From: Neonectria sp. B-13
Taxonomy: Eukaryota > Ascomycota > Sordariomycetes > Hypocreales > Nectriaceae
NCBI GenBank assembly: GCA_002682825.1
Contig: NOKP01000003.1
Location: 744,001 to 808,000 of the forward strand
Reading direction: 5' to 3'
Length of the DNA stretch: 64,000 nt
The notes beneath the pieces are model-generated. The model had not been told where the DNA came from and made no database searches. It saw nothing but the letters and a program-made list of their open reading frames with translations. Shown here one piece after another: positions 1 through 11,300 of the stretch. Numbering within the stretch: position 1 is the first letter of the stretch; every line of letters begins with the position of its first letter. Both the position numbers and the translations under genes were made by a program.

Positions 1-928
1 TAAGTCCCTTATTGCCTGCATTCATCATCTTCTTCAGTGAGGCCATGAACTTGGGGAAATTGGCAAAGTCGGCATCCCGCCCAGACCGATCCTTGGCTTG
101 GGGGTATTCCCAGTCCAGGTCAAGCCCATCAAAACCATAAGTGCTCATAAAGGACATTAGAGAGTTCATAAACTTCTTTTGGAGCGTCAAAGAACCCGCA
201 AGGTCGGAGAAGGTGGTGGCCGTTGCGCCCGGGTCATTGAAGGTCCACCCGCCGATGGCGAGGTAAACCTTTAGGTCCGGGTCCTTCTTCTTCAGTGCCA
301 TAAGCCGCTTGTATGTTTTGATGTCGGCATCTTCAACCGTATGAACCAAAAGTGTGAGGGGATTGATGGTGGCAAAAGCAAAGTTGATATGGGTATACAG
401 TCCGATCGGGATTTGTTCAGGCCAGAAGGCTTCACAGGGACGATTCCGCGCCCATCCCTCAAAGTAGCCAACGACACGGTTGATACCGCTGTCCTTATCA
501 CAGCTCGGGCGCTTGACCTTCTTTGAGCCGCAGAAGTCCTTGGTCGTCTACTGCATATTAGCCCCTTCTTCGTCCAGCAAGGCAATTCGGCGGGTTTGCT
601 TACGCCACAGTATCCGTGCTTGGAGCAACAGACATTCAAAGGGCATTTGTCTCCTTCAGCCCATTTTGCACCAAAGCCGGGGTTGCACTCTGACTTTCTG
701 CCGCAGTCGGAGAGACAGTTTGTTCCACAGTCTAAGTAGGGTCAGCTCTGGTCTTATTGTCTCATTAATAGCAAGCTCACAGTCAGGGCCAAAGCCACAG
801 TTGCCAGACTTATTACAACATCCATTCTTACAGCGCCTAGTCGCACTGCAGGTTGTTTCGTCCTCATCGGCGGCTGCTACGCAAAGGCATAGCAGCAGCA
901 GGCAAAGGAGCCAAATGCGCAAATGCAT
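1..928 (-). CDS. Chitinase, GH18 subgroup C, with chitin-binding domain (3' end outside window)
   Basis: Secreted endochitinase acting on chitin in fungal or prey walls. The ATG at 928 opens a Leu-rich signal peptide (about residues 1-20). A hevein-like CBM18 domain follows, with motifs CKNGCC, CGFGPDYCG and KCPLNVCCSKHGYCG. The GH18 domain shows NRVVGYFEGWA, AIGGWTF and the catalytic signature DGLDLDWEYP, with the proton-donor Glu present. Two introns are needed: 732..780 (49 bp) and 548..603 (56 bp, acceptor at the second of two nearby AGs; the first would give an in-frame stop). The frame is then open to the window edge, so the gene looks intact as far as seen. The domain order matches the fungal subgroup C ('killer-toxin-like') chitinases. 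These are often encoded beside LysM proteins, as here (two LysM genes downstream on the other strand). The C-terminal part cannot be judged. Confidence 0.93.
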
Positions 929-1010
929 ATTGGCGGCAGTACGAAGCGTACGCCCTCTGTGGGAAGAAAGGACGAATGGCCGGGTGGAATACCAGTTCAG
1001 AGGAAATGGA

Positions 1011-1571
1011 TTAAGGAATCAGAGACACAAGGATCATATAATGAGAACTGGCAGGTTCGAAAGGAACGATGAGCTCGCTTGAACAAATGAGTGCAGTTTG
1101 ACTGGCGCCTTGAAAGCAGTTAAAGCGCCTCAGAGGTGAATCTTTCACCACTGGGAAAACATCGTTGTACTCTTGGACAAGACAGATATCGTTGGTTGTG
1201 TTTCGTGCAGCTCGGTTGAATCGACTCCACTCGTCTCTCCATTCGGGCCCCCGGAGAAGCCGGGCCAACATCTGATCGGCTCGCTCGGCCCTCGACGTGT
1301 AAATGACAGCTGAAAGCAAACTCTCCCCTTGGTCTCCGTGTACAATTCTGGGTCCAGTACTACTGGGCAAAAGAATGGCCCAATGCTCACAGGGACCAAC
1401 TAGTGTGATGCCCTTTCGATCGTGGTTATCAACCCCTGCTAGCCTCGCAGAGTCGCCAGGCTTAAAAACTACCAACCAACACAGCATTACATCAGGGCCC
1501 ATGGGTTGGGGCAAAAACATACTGAGCCCTTGCAATTTCTTTTCAGCCGACTTGGCACCTACCGTGTGCAT
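1011..1571 (-). CDS. Unrecognised open frame, possible small gene
   Basis: An open frame of 186 codons from the ATG at 1571 to a stop ending at 1011, just 83 bp upstream of the chitinase ATG on the same strand. I recognise no domain. There is no signal peptide and no obvious membrane segment. The middle (around SRAERADQMLARLL and PEWRDEWSRFN) has a protein-like composition. It could be a real hypothetical gene, an exon of a decayed gene, or chance. An overlapping 110-codon frame on the other strand weakens the case. Confidence 0.28.
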   Translation of the reverse strand: MHTVGAKSAEKKLQGLSMFLPQPMGPDVMLCWLVVFKPGDSARLAGVDNHDRKGITLVGPCEHWAILLPSSTGPRIVHGDQGESLLSAVIYTSRAERADQMLARLLRGPEWRDEWSRFNRAARNTTNDICLVQEYNDVFPVVKDSPLRRFNCFQGASQTALICSSELIVPFEPASSHYMILVSLIP

Positions 1572-1692
1572 GCAAGATGCCTCGTATTCTTCACCGTCTG
1601 ATTTCCGGCATAGCAAGGGGTCTCGACCGTCCTGACCATAGTGGCACTCATATGAGCGAGAAGAATATATGTGTCATAGGCCCAAGTCGAGC

Positions 1693-1780
1693 AACTTTAT
1701 GTAGAGCATCAGGGATTCCGAAGCTATCGGCACGGAGGGAGTGCCGATGCCACGGACTCCTTGATGCTCTACATAAAATT
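1693..1780. repeat. Long near-perfect hairpin (about 40-nt arms, 7-nt loop)
   Basis: The left arm, 1693-1733, is the reverse complement of 1741-1780 apart from a few mismatches and one bulged base. The outer part reads TTATGTAGAGCATCA against TGATGCTCTACATAA. The inner part reads ATCGGCAC against GTGCCGAT around the loop GGAGGGA. It lies between the divergent chitinase and LysM genes, 156 bp upstream of the LysM start. An RNA from either strand would fold into a stem the size of a small-RNA precursor. It could also be a cruciform or a remnant of a tiny inverted-repeat element. It is far too long to be a simple operator. Confidence 0.85.
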
Positions 1781-1935
1781 AAGTTCAGCGTTGGACCAGG
1801 CCATATGGAATTCGTCCGAGGGTCTATGAATACTCAGCCGCAGGTTAATTCGGGGTCTATCTTGATCGCCACTTCTGAAAACCAGCAATTTTCAAACTTC
1901 ATCTATTCAGCTAACAAGTGGTCACCAAGCACACT

Positions 1936-3270
1936 ATGGCTATTCTCAAACACCTTGTTGCCTTTGGCCTTTTTCTTGGCGCAGGTGCCTTTCGCATCTT
2001 CGAAGTCGCTGATCTTGACAACTACGATGTTGGGGACGCATGCGTCAGCGCCTTGTCGGCTGATATCGCCTGCAATCCGTATATACGCTCCTTCATGGAG
2101 TTGAGCTATCGAGGCTCACTTGAAAACGTTACTCTGACCGACGAGATCTGCGTGGGCACCTGCTCTGGGTCGCTTCGCAAGTGGTTCGAAGCGGTTTCCA
2201 AGGACTGCGCTGGCAAAAGCTTCGGGTCCAGTGGCCGCTCTATTCCCACGAAGTACGGCGGCAACATCTGGGCCGGCTGGAATGAGACGTGTGTCAAAGA
2301 TCCTAAGACGAAGAGATATTGCAACGGTAAGTTATCGAAGGTTACAAAAGGGGAACGACGCTGACCACGATTACCAGACATCATTGATGAGTTCTCTGAC
2401 GTCGAGGAGGGCGAGGATTTTCCTCGCGCGGAGCTCTGCCACATCTGCTATCTTCGGCGCCTTGCCATGATGCAGTCCTCGCAGTACTCCCTCTACGATG
2501 AGTACTACAAGCAGGAGCTGGAGCTTGTTTACAAGACGTGCGGAGGCTCAGGGCCCACCGACATTCTACCACCTCTCAAAGAAGTAGAGGTAGAGACCCC
2601 CTTCTGCCTAACCAACAAGTACTACACGACCAAGGAGGGAGACACCTGCGACTCAATTTCCAAGGCCTCAGGCGTCTCTGGCGCTTTACTATACATGGGT
2701 AACCAAAACGCCATTGGCGACTGTCGCAAAGTCCCCGCAGGCCTCAAGCTCTGCCTCCCCATGACGTGCAAGACGTACTACGTGAAGCCTGACGAAACTT
2801 GCTTCAGCATAGAGACTTCGCAAGGCCTTCACTGGGACGATGTACAGTTCTACAACTCGTGGATCAACCGCGCCTGCACCGACCTCCAGACGGCCACCGA
2901 CTTCTACGGCAAGTCCATCTGCATCTCCGCTCTGGGCGACACAAGCTCTGTTTCAGAGGTCTCGAGCATTCAACGCAAGATCAGCAGCGGAAACGGGCCC
3001 ACCTTCGTGCGCCTTGCGCCGCCGGAAGACGCCGAGGTGGCTGAGGGCACGACGCTAAACTGTGGCCAGTGGCACATCGTCACCAAGTCGGACACTTGCA
3101 ATGACATTTGCAAGGCGAATGACATCTGCAAGGGCAACCTCATGTACGACATCAACCCTTCGTTGATGGGCAGGGATAAGTGCACTGCGAGCCTGATTCC
3201 CGGCGTGGCCTTGTGCGTGGCGCCCATTTCTGGATGGAACGTCACGTACGAATCCACCGGAGATGTTTAG
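1936..3270 (+). CDS. Secreted three-LysM protein (chitin-binding effector type)
   Basis: Exons 1936..2326 and 2378..3270 (intron 2327..2377, 51 bp, GTAAGT...CCAG) give 427 residues. The ATG at 1936 opens a hydrophobic signal peptide (MAILKHLVAFGLFLGAGA). Residues 20-200 form a Cys-containing region without LysM (ACVSALSADIACNP, CVGTCSGSL). Three LysM-like modules follow: YYTTKEGDTCDSISKASGVS, YYVKPDETCFSIETSQGL and WHIVTKSDTCNDICKAND. Each carries the GDTC/DETC/SDTC core. LysM domains bind chitin oligomers. Secreted fungal LysM proteins are known to mask wall chitin, protect hyphae or help regulate the linked chitinase. Which role applies cannot be read from sequence. Its upstream neighbour is the divergent subgroup C chitinase and its downstream neighbour a second LysM gene, which supports a chitin-handling locus. 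Confidence 0.9.
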
Positions 3271-3593
3271 AACATGACTGCGCTCAGGCTTAACAGGTTG
3301 CAACTTCCAGATTCTCTAGCTTAGCTTTCGAAATTGCACCACATGTACAATTGACTTGCCGAGGTGCTCAAATTAATTCAGTCGCTACCATTTTCTCTAT
3401 TTCCTAATCCCCCACATGTTCCTTGCGTAGAGTGAAATAGCTTGCGGTTATGTAGGTTAAATCTACAATATCGCGGTTGAACTTTGCGCGGGTTGATTGG
3501 TCAAGCAACGTTTTGCCGTTGTCGAATAGAGTTCCAAACCAACGCAAGCCTGAACATGAATTGCAACTTGTTACCGACACCGTACGACGATAA

Positions 3594-3627
<34 letters not shown>

Positions 3628-4623
3628 TTGGGAATTAACATACAGACCGCCAGTAAGTGTCATTAAGTTAAGAGGATGATCTGATAATCGCCATTAAGTC
3701 TGCCGGGCAGTTATGGAGAAGCCTTGGCAAATTCAGGCCCAATGTGACTGCTAATTAGCGCGAAGCAAACAGGTGACCGTTGGTTTTTCCCCTGACAACC
3801 AACAACTCGCTGTTCGGGCCTGTCAGCGACCCCGCAAGATGTGGAAGCAGAATTAGGCCGAGGTCGAATCGTAAGTAGGCTGACTGGGTTTAGGTGTTTC
3901 CGGTGGGGATGTTGGTTGTGGTTTATGAGTCACCTGCGTTCTACTCATTGTCATTACACTTTTGAGTTGCAGGGGCCAGAAGTGATGTTGAGGAGGGATA
4001 ATAACTTTGTTACCCTGTCTATTCGTGGCTAGACTCGTGGAAAAGTTGAAAACCAAATGCAGGGGAAATCGCCCCGCCGAAAAAGCAAAGCTACCCTACT
4101 GGGACATATGTGCGGAAAGAACCCTACGGGCGCATGCAGGACCCTTTGGCGGCCGAGCCGCTTTGCAATACCGTATCTGTACGTAAGATAGAATGACCCT
4201 TGCATGGACCACGGATCTTCCCGAGACGTCTCTTCCTGGGAAGTGACCTTCTTTTTGGTGGGCCTCTTGGCGAGTCACCCTGCCATCTCGATTCTTTCAG
4301 AGGCTACGATAATATCGAACATCCCATGTGTGTTGGCTCGCTCCATCATCGAAGTCTCCATAACACAACCAACAGACGGGCTGTCGGCCCAAACAAGCAG
4401 CCGGCTAAGTCGATGTAACAAGCAGGGTACGGGCCGCTTTGTGGTGGTGCCATTACGAGATTGACTTGTAGGGTTTTGGGGTGATCAATGAAGCTGAAAA
4501 CCTGTACTTAAGGATCTCCAAGTCTTGCTCTTACTACATACTGGTGTGTCATCGCCTCTGTCGAACTCTTCCAGTCACTTGGTCTACCCAAACAATCTTT
4601 CCTGCTAGTGTTTTCTCTGCACC
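3271..4623. other. Intergenic region between the two LysM genes
   Basis: 1.35 kb with no convincing gene; the open frames seen are short and overlap on both strands. Its one striking element is the 32-base poly-G run, listed separately. The last part before 4624 should contain the promoter of the six-LysM gene, but I see no distinct motif. Confidence 0.6.
3594..3625 (+). repeat. Uninterrupted poly-G tract, 32 bases
   Basis: Thirty-two consecutive G residues, preceded by GATAA and followed by CCTTGG. Such a run can form G-quadruplexes and is prone to slippage. It may also mark a sequencing or assembly artefact, since exact length is hard to determine. Confidence 0.95.
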
Positions 4624-6141
4624 ATGCGCTTCCCCCCTCTTCAAGGCATATTGGCCGTCGGTGTAACTGCATCCAGGGGCTTAAGGCTCCGTGCACAGAA
4701 CGGCCCAACCGACCCAGGAATCCCTTCTGATTGCACTTGGTGGGACACAGCCGTTGACGAGAGCTTCAACTGTGGCTTCTTTGAGTCAGATTGGGACATC
4801 ACACACAAACAGTTTGTGGAATACGTAAGTAGCCAACGTGCCATCCTCAGCGTGCCTGAAGGTGTTACTAACATGGTATAGAATCCCAGCGTCAAGGATG
4901 ACTGCAGCGGCATCCAGGTTGGCCATAGATACTGTATCGAGGTCAATCACGGGTTTCCTCGTGATGAAGATCTGCCCAAGGTGACGACCACTGAAGATGC
5001 CGAGCCTGAGCCCACCGAGGACTCGAAGCCCAGTCCCACGCAAGACGGTCTTATCGACACATGCACGTCCTTCTACAAGGCCAAGAAGGGAGATACGTGC
5101 ACCAAGATCATTTTACAGTATAAGACGTTCGACTTTGATGACTTCTCCAAGTGGAACCCTGCCGTCGAGAAGGATTGCAGTGGCATTTGGGCCGACACGT
5201 ACTACTGTGTAGGCGTCCCCGGAACGCCCACGAGCCCGCCCACGCAGAAGGCTGCGACTACAAAGGCCGCGGCAACAGGTGCGGCAAAGCCCAGCCCCAC
5301 CCAGGACGGCCTCATTGCGAGCTGCAAATCTTTCTACTTTGCCGCCAAGGGTGACACGTGCGACAAGATCGTGGCCAAGTACGGCACGTTCGACTTCGAC
5401 ACCTTCTTCAAGTGGAACCCGGCCGTGGGCAAGGACTGCAGCGGTATCTGGGCGAGCACCTACTACTGCGTTAGTGTTCCCGGGACGCCTACCACGAAGC
5501 CGACGACGACAGGCGGCATTGAGACTCCCTCGCCGATTCAGAACGACATGGTCAAGAATTGCAACAAGTTTCATCTAGTAAAGGAGGGTGAGAAGTGCTC
5601 AACTGTCGCTAACAAGAACAATATTTCCATTCAAGACTTCCTTAAGTGGAATCCTAAGGCTGGAAGTGGATGCACAGGCTTGAACACCAATGCTTATGCT
5701 TGTGTATCTGTTGTTGGTTTTACACCAACAAAACCCAACAACGGAGTCAAGACGCCTACACCTACACAACCTAATATTGTTGACAACTGTAACAAATTCC
5801 ACCTAGTCAAATCCGGTCAGAAGTGCTCAACTGTAGCAAACAGCAATAGCATTTCAATCCCTGACTTTCTTGAATGGAACCCAGAAGCTGGGACTGGATG
5901 CACTGGTCTAAAGACTGATGCATATGCCTGTGTGTGGACAATCAACTATAAACCTACACCTATCCAGGGTAGTATGACGAAGGACTGTAAGAAGTACCAC
6001 TTTATAGCCAAGGGTCAAATTTGCGAGGATATTCAAAAGAAGTATAGCGTTACTCTCGCAAACCTGTACAAATGGAACCCAGCTATTGGCAAGGACTGCC
6101 GCAGCATGTGGGCGGAGGTCTATCTTTGCGTCGGGGTTTAA
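4624..6141 (+). CDS. Secreted six-LysM protein
   Basis: Exons 4624..4824 and 4882..6141 (intron 4825..4881, 57 bp, GTAAGT...TATAG) give 486 residues. The N-terminus is a short, weak signal peptide candidate (MRFPPLQGILAVGVTASRG). Six LysM-type modules of about 45 residues follow. Each ends in a WNPA/WNPK-type motif and a Cys pair (for example FSKWNPAVEKDCSGIW and YYCVGVPG), with Pro/Thr-rich linkers (KPSPTQDGLI). Module 1 is divergent, lacking the canonical GDTC. Modules 2, 3 and 6 form one subtype (DCSGIW or DCRSMW). Modules 4 and 5 form another (HLVKEGEKCSTVAN, CTGLNTNAYACV) and use visibly AT-richer codons than modules 2-3. This suggests internal duplication plus a separate origin of part of the array. 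It probably binds chitin or peptidoglycan-like glycans outside the cell and lies in the same locus as the chitinase and the three-LysM gene. Confidence 0.92.
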
Positions 6142-8353
6142 TGAGCGTTTAACACCATGTATTTTTCTTGATGGCTCTTTACTCAATAAGTCCTGACGAG
6201 AACACGCCGCGTTCCAGCGTCTAGCCCAATCATATCTAATACATTCTACCCTCATATTTTATGGGGCGTAGCGCGCCACGTTCCGCGTTAATGTCAACTT
6301 CGCGCGCATCCTGACAGAACGCGCCGCGTTCCAGACGCCATAATCCTTGTTGAATCGGACGAACTACTACAGTAAAGCACCAGGCGGATTGCTTGATTGT
6401 CAACACACCAAACCTCCACGGGGCCGGGGACCTTGACGCCGACTTCCCCGAGAAGCCGGCCAAGCGCGAGACGTTTTTTGACCGCACTCGGGAGGAAAAA
6501 GAAACTCTGTCTCCCTGCTTGACGTAGCCACTGCGCCTTGCTTCGTGGCCCTGGTCCTCGGCTGCAGTGCAATGGATGTAGAGCCGCCCTGTGTTGTACA
6601 GATAGACGATATACTGTACTGTAACCTTCCGGTGACTGGGGCCTGTCATATTATCTGGGTGCCTATGTAGCCGTATTGCTGTCTCCCACCTCCCATCGTC
6701 TGGCTCCCATCACTGTATCCAGCCTTCGGTTCCGGTTTGTGAAACTTTGCCAATTACTGCCAACCAGACCGACACGAAGGATGCCACCAATACCACATCA
6801 AGTGGCGGCCACCCCGCACGAACAGCCGTCAACGACGAATGAAATGCGCAGCTTGCAATGCCGAGTGAGTTCGAGGTATGGGATAGGGCCCTAAAGTCTC
6901 TCGAAATGTCGGAGGAAGGCCATGGGATCGTCGCTAACATTAAGGGTTTGGGAGGAAGCCGGCCAGCAAAGATGCGCACAGTTAGGCCAAGGGGATTATG
7001 AAAATGATGGAGCAGAAAATCACCAATCAACAGTATGACAGGGAACAACGAGCTTGGAATATCAAAATCAGCCAGAATGAATACTCTATCCGTAGATTTG
7101 TTGAAAAAGCTTTGCGATACTGAACAAGTTCATTGCGGTTGGCGACGTTGCGGTCAGCTGTGATCCTGTCCATGCTACTCTACCATGGGCTGCTGTTCGG
7201 TTTGTTCTTGTGATGAGTGACTCTTGTCTCTACGGCGTGTAACGCTTGGGTACACGCCAAGTTCGTCATTCTAGAGTTCAGCTGACCATCTAGTCTCTGA
7301 CCGCCCACAGCGAGCTAAGCAGCCACATACTCTTTGGTCTTGCTAAAGAAAACTGCCGAAGTTAGGACGTATCCTCGCAAGTAATTGGACATCGTGTTCT
7401 AAGATATCTTTCATATGCTAAACGCGATCCTGATTTGCGCACGTCGTCAGACCTGGCCAATGTCCATAGTAGCGTCAAATCTAATCCTACTGAAATAACA
7501 TATGAAGTATCATCTCTTATGCCATTTTGTTTTAAAACTGCTTCTAAGATTCAACACACTCTCGGCCTGTCCTTATCTATTCAACATATTCTCTGTCATA
7601 ACGATTTCCCATGGCGTTTTTATGATGAAGGAGATCTACCAGCCGCTCGTCAGTGCAGTCTAGTAATAAACGAGCGTCAACGCTTCCAATTTTGGAACGT
7701 CTAGCGTTGTAGCAAATCCCTTTGACTTGAACCAAATAATCATGTCCTAGTAGTCATTAGATAGCACCTGTTGGATGCTAACATTAGAGCCTCTCCTGGT
7801 ATGTCTTAGGATCCATTGATCAAGAATCACGAAAAGCAGCCTCTGGAACTCAAGTTTCCGCATGATATAACGATAGAGTGCCCGAAAGGTTTACAATGAA
7901 TTGCAGCTGGAAAAGCTTTTCTTCTACGCAGAGACTGGTGATGGAAGATTAAGTTATAACTCGAAGTTACAAGTTAATTCTTTCTTGTTTATTGTTCATT
8001 AGCATATTCAAGGAGAAGGATACTGGTACTAGAATACAGATGGTGGTTTCTTTAACTTGAATAAGCCCCTTCTGTCAGAAACTTCTATAAAGATTTATTT
8101 CTGTCAGACTCGTAGACACAGTTAACGCTTATTGTATAACAGAGCGGTACTCTAAATAAAAAATACTACATCTAGCTTGAATCATATTTAAACTTGTGGC
8201 TCTGAATATTTGTGTTACAGCATCGAAAATGAGCCTCCCATGCCCCAACAACCCACCAGGCGCCCGAGCCGATTGATTGGATAGCCATGGCTCACCCAGA
8301 GCACTTGGGCAGATGGCCTAAAACTCTCTGGAGCCTCGGAATCATGCTGCGGT
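6142..8353. other. Intergenic region, no gene recognised
   Basis: 2.2 kb between convergent genes. Around 6195-6340 there are loosely repeated GC-rich words (CGCCGCGTTCCAG near 6206 and again near 6320). From about 7380 to 8230 the composition turns AT-rich with short broken frames, which suggests old decayed repeat DNA. I could not assign any of it to a known element. Confidence 0.5.
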
Positions 8354-11300
8354 TCATGTGCCGTTTGTAAGTTCAGCTGGACTGAATATCTGGGGACGCT
8401 CAGACGTCGTGTTATCAGCGATGGGCCACATTAAGGGAACATTAGACTTGTTTCCAGGCTTCCAGACGGGCTTGTCTCCCATGTGCGTAATGTTCATGGC
8501 CGGCGGTATAGGCGGTGCGTCCCTGCCCATGAGACGCGGCATGAATCGGAGAGAGGACGTGCTGTACGCATACAGCTGAAGAAGAATGCAGCCGCCGGTC
8601 TCTGGCGGGTCAAGAACGTACGCTCCTCCGTAACTAGACTTATGATCTGCATGCTGATCCTCGCAGGCAAAGGCCGTGTTCCAGGCTCTCTTACAGCCCT
8701 CAAAGTTCAGCTCATCCTCCGCGAACGGGAAAGCCTCCTTGGTCCCGCATCCCTTTTGGTCGGGCGCCCATTTTGCAGATACCACGACGTTGTAGCCGCT
8801 TTGTTCGAGGGCGTCGGCCTGACCGATGGTGTTGCCTGGGTCGAGAATATAGCTGGACGAGCAGAACGACCCGATCACTTCTCTTGCTTCCTCCTGGCTA
8901 AACTCGAGATAACCCTCACGGTCGACGAAGCAGTAGCCTTCGCCCTCGTCGATGGCCTTGTTGGTTGGGTATGAAATGGTTGTCGTGGATGTTTTCGTGG
9001 TTGATGAGCGGGAGGGTGATACGGTTGTCGTGGCCTCTGGGTATTTGGTGGTGGTAACCTTGATGTTTGTCACGGTAATGGAAATCGTTATGCCCACATA
9101 AGACGGCATAATGGTGGCCGATGTCCCGTCCAGTTTGGTCTTGGAAACCGATTTCACGGTGGGAATGGGGTAGGCGGTCCTGTCGATGGTTACATAGCCG
9201 CTGTTGACTGGGTAAGGCGTCGACTTGACAATGACACGCTCGGAGTAGGTTGTCTTGTACGTGGATCCCAAGTTGCTGTACTCGCCGTCTCCGTCGCCCT
9301 GGTCATCGTTCTCGGGGTCGAGTGTGCTTAATGGACAAGATGCCCCCGTCGTTGTGGCAGTTGCAGTGAGGAAGCAGCCGGTGATGACCGCGGTCGAGGT
9401 AGTGGTGCAGGATGTGGCTTCGCATGATACCCAATAGTCTGTTATCGTCGAGGTTGCACAGTCACAGCCAACGTAAGTGTTGCAGACCGTGGAGCAGGGC
9501 TGCTTGGTGCAAACCTGATGACACTCGGTGTTAGTCTCTGTGGCGCAGGTTGAGGTCTCTTCATCGTCGTCATCGTCATCGTCATCATCGTCGTCGTTGT
9601 CGTCGTCGTTATTCCCTGCGCATCCAGCACCAACACAGTTCCCTCCAGGGGGACAGCCCAAGCCAATGCAACCAGGCGAACTGCCACCTCCACCGCCGCC
9701 GCCGCCGCCTCCTCCTAGGCCACAGCCAAAGAGACAGAGGGTACCGCAGCCACTCTTGCAAATAGGCCCAGGGACCCCAGCGGTGATGTGGATGTCGCCC
9801 GGGTTATCGCCAGGCGGAGGCCCAATGTCTGTGCCGGTGGGAAAGGGCCCCGGGCTGTAGGTGTAAGTGATGTCGTGGGTGGGCTCTGTCAGTATAATTG
9901 GCGGTGGAACGATGCTGCTTCGTACAGGGACGATCTTCGAGGTGGAATCGGTCAGAATGATGTTGGACACCTCAATCTCAGTAGTTGTGACGGGCGGGAG
10001 GGTGATCCGGACGGTGATTGTGGTGGTGCGATATTTGGTAACCCCGTCGGTGGTTTCAGGCCATGTCTCTTTGATGGTCTCAGTGACGACCGGGAAGCTG
10101 ATGACGCTCGAGGAAGAGAGCGGCCATGGTGGTAGTACGAGTGTACAAGGCGGTTGGCAGCCTGCTGTTGGTGTTTTGGACTTCCAGATTGTCGGGTCAA
10201 TGTAGATGATGGAGCCGCCACTGCCATTACCATGGCCATCGCCGTCACCATCATCATTGCCACCATCGCCGTCACCATCACCTCCTGGGGTAAGTTGCCA
10301 ACATCGATTCTCCCAGAGATTAAGCGCCCCGCTGACAGGGTCGATAGAAACATAGTCGGCACGCTTATCTCCAGTCATCTGAAACAAAACAGGTTAGACA
10401 GTGAGATGCTAGGGATAACGGGATAAACCCGACTTGCCTCGGTGATTCTAATAGCAGATCCAGGAGAATCAACTCCATCGGCGAAACTCAGTGGCGTGTT
10501 CCAGCGAATAGATCCATCCTCTCGGAAACCAAGATGGTGCCAGGATCGTGAGCGGCCGGTAACGCTGCCTACCACGACATAGTCTAGACGGCCGTCGCCG
10601 TTCGTATCGGCAAATTGAACATCCCTTGCTGGAACGCCAACTCCGTCAGCAACCAAGTGCGGCAGGCCCCATGATGGTGGGTCGGTTCCGAGGTGGCGCC
10701 ACATGACGACGGCGCCGATGTCGTTGACGTAGAGGTAGTCATCGAGGCCATCACCGTCCAAGCTACGGACGCTCCGTGTTAGTCGATCCGGGCTTCTGAA
10801 AAAGGGGTTGGGTAAACTTACTCGGCAAAGCGCACATTCTTCCCCTTGAAGTTCCAACCAAACTTGCTCTCAATGGTGTCTTTGGGACCTGTGGCGAACT
10901 TGCCGCGAGACTTCCAGCCCCAGTTCCCGTCTTTGCCCAGGTTCTGCCACCAGAGGGCTCCTCCGGTCTTGTCATCGACGACGATGTAGTCCGCACGACC
11001 GCTCTTTGTGAGAACTCCCATCCGGATCTGCTCCCTCGAGTGACCTGTTCCCTCAGCGATGAGACCCAAGTCGTCCCACACGTTTTTGCCTTCTCCTTTG
11101 TTCAGGTAACCCCAGCCTTTGCCGTCGTGATCGAGCCAGAAGTAGTCGCTTGTGCCATCACCGTCCACTAGAAGCCATCGAGTTAGTGCTGGGCATGTAA
11201 CCGGGGGACTATGTGTAGGACTTACAGTCACATAGGAAGACGCCTTCTCCAGGCTGAGAGGTTCCTCCAGTGCCAGTGTTTTCCCACAGCGTCACCTTTC

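Noticed and set aside
1303..1635. Plus-strand frame of 110 codons upstream of the hairpin
   Set aside because: It overlaps a longer minus-strand frame, and its sequence shows neither signal peptide nor domain.
6236..6649. Minus-strand frame of about 137 codons downstream of the six-LysM gene
   Set aside because: It overlaps other frames, has no domain and no splice support; composition is that of non-coding DNA with GC-rich words.
9442..9860. Long antisense frames rich in Asp, Ser, Pro or Arg opposite the esterase tail
   Set aside because: They mirror the Gly/Asp low-complexity codons of the real gene on the minus strand and have no start context or domain.
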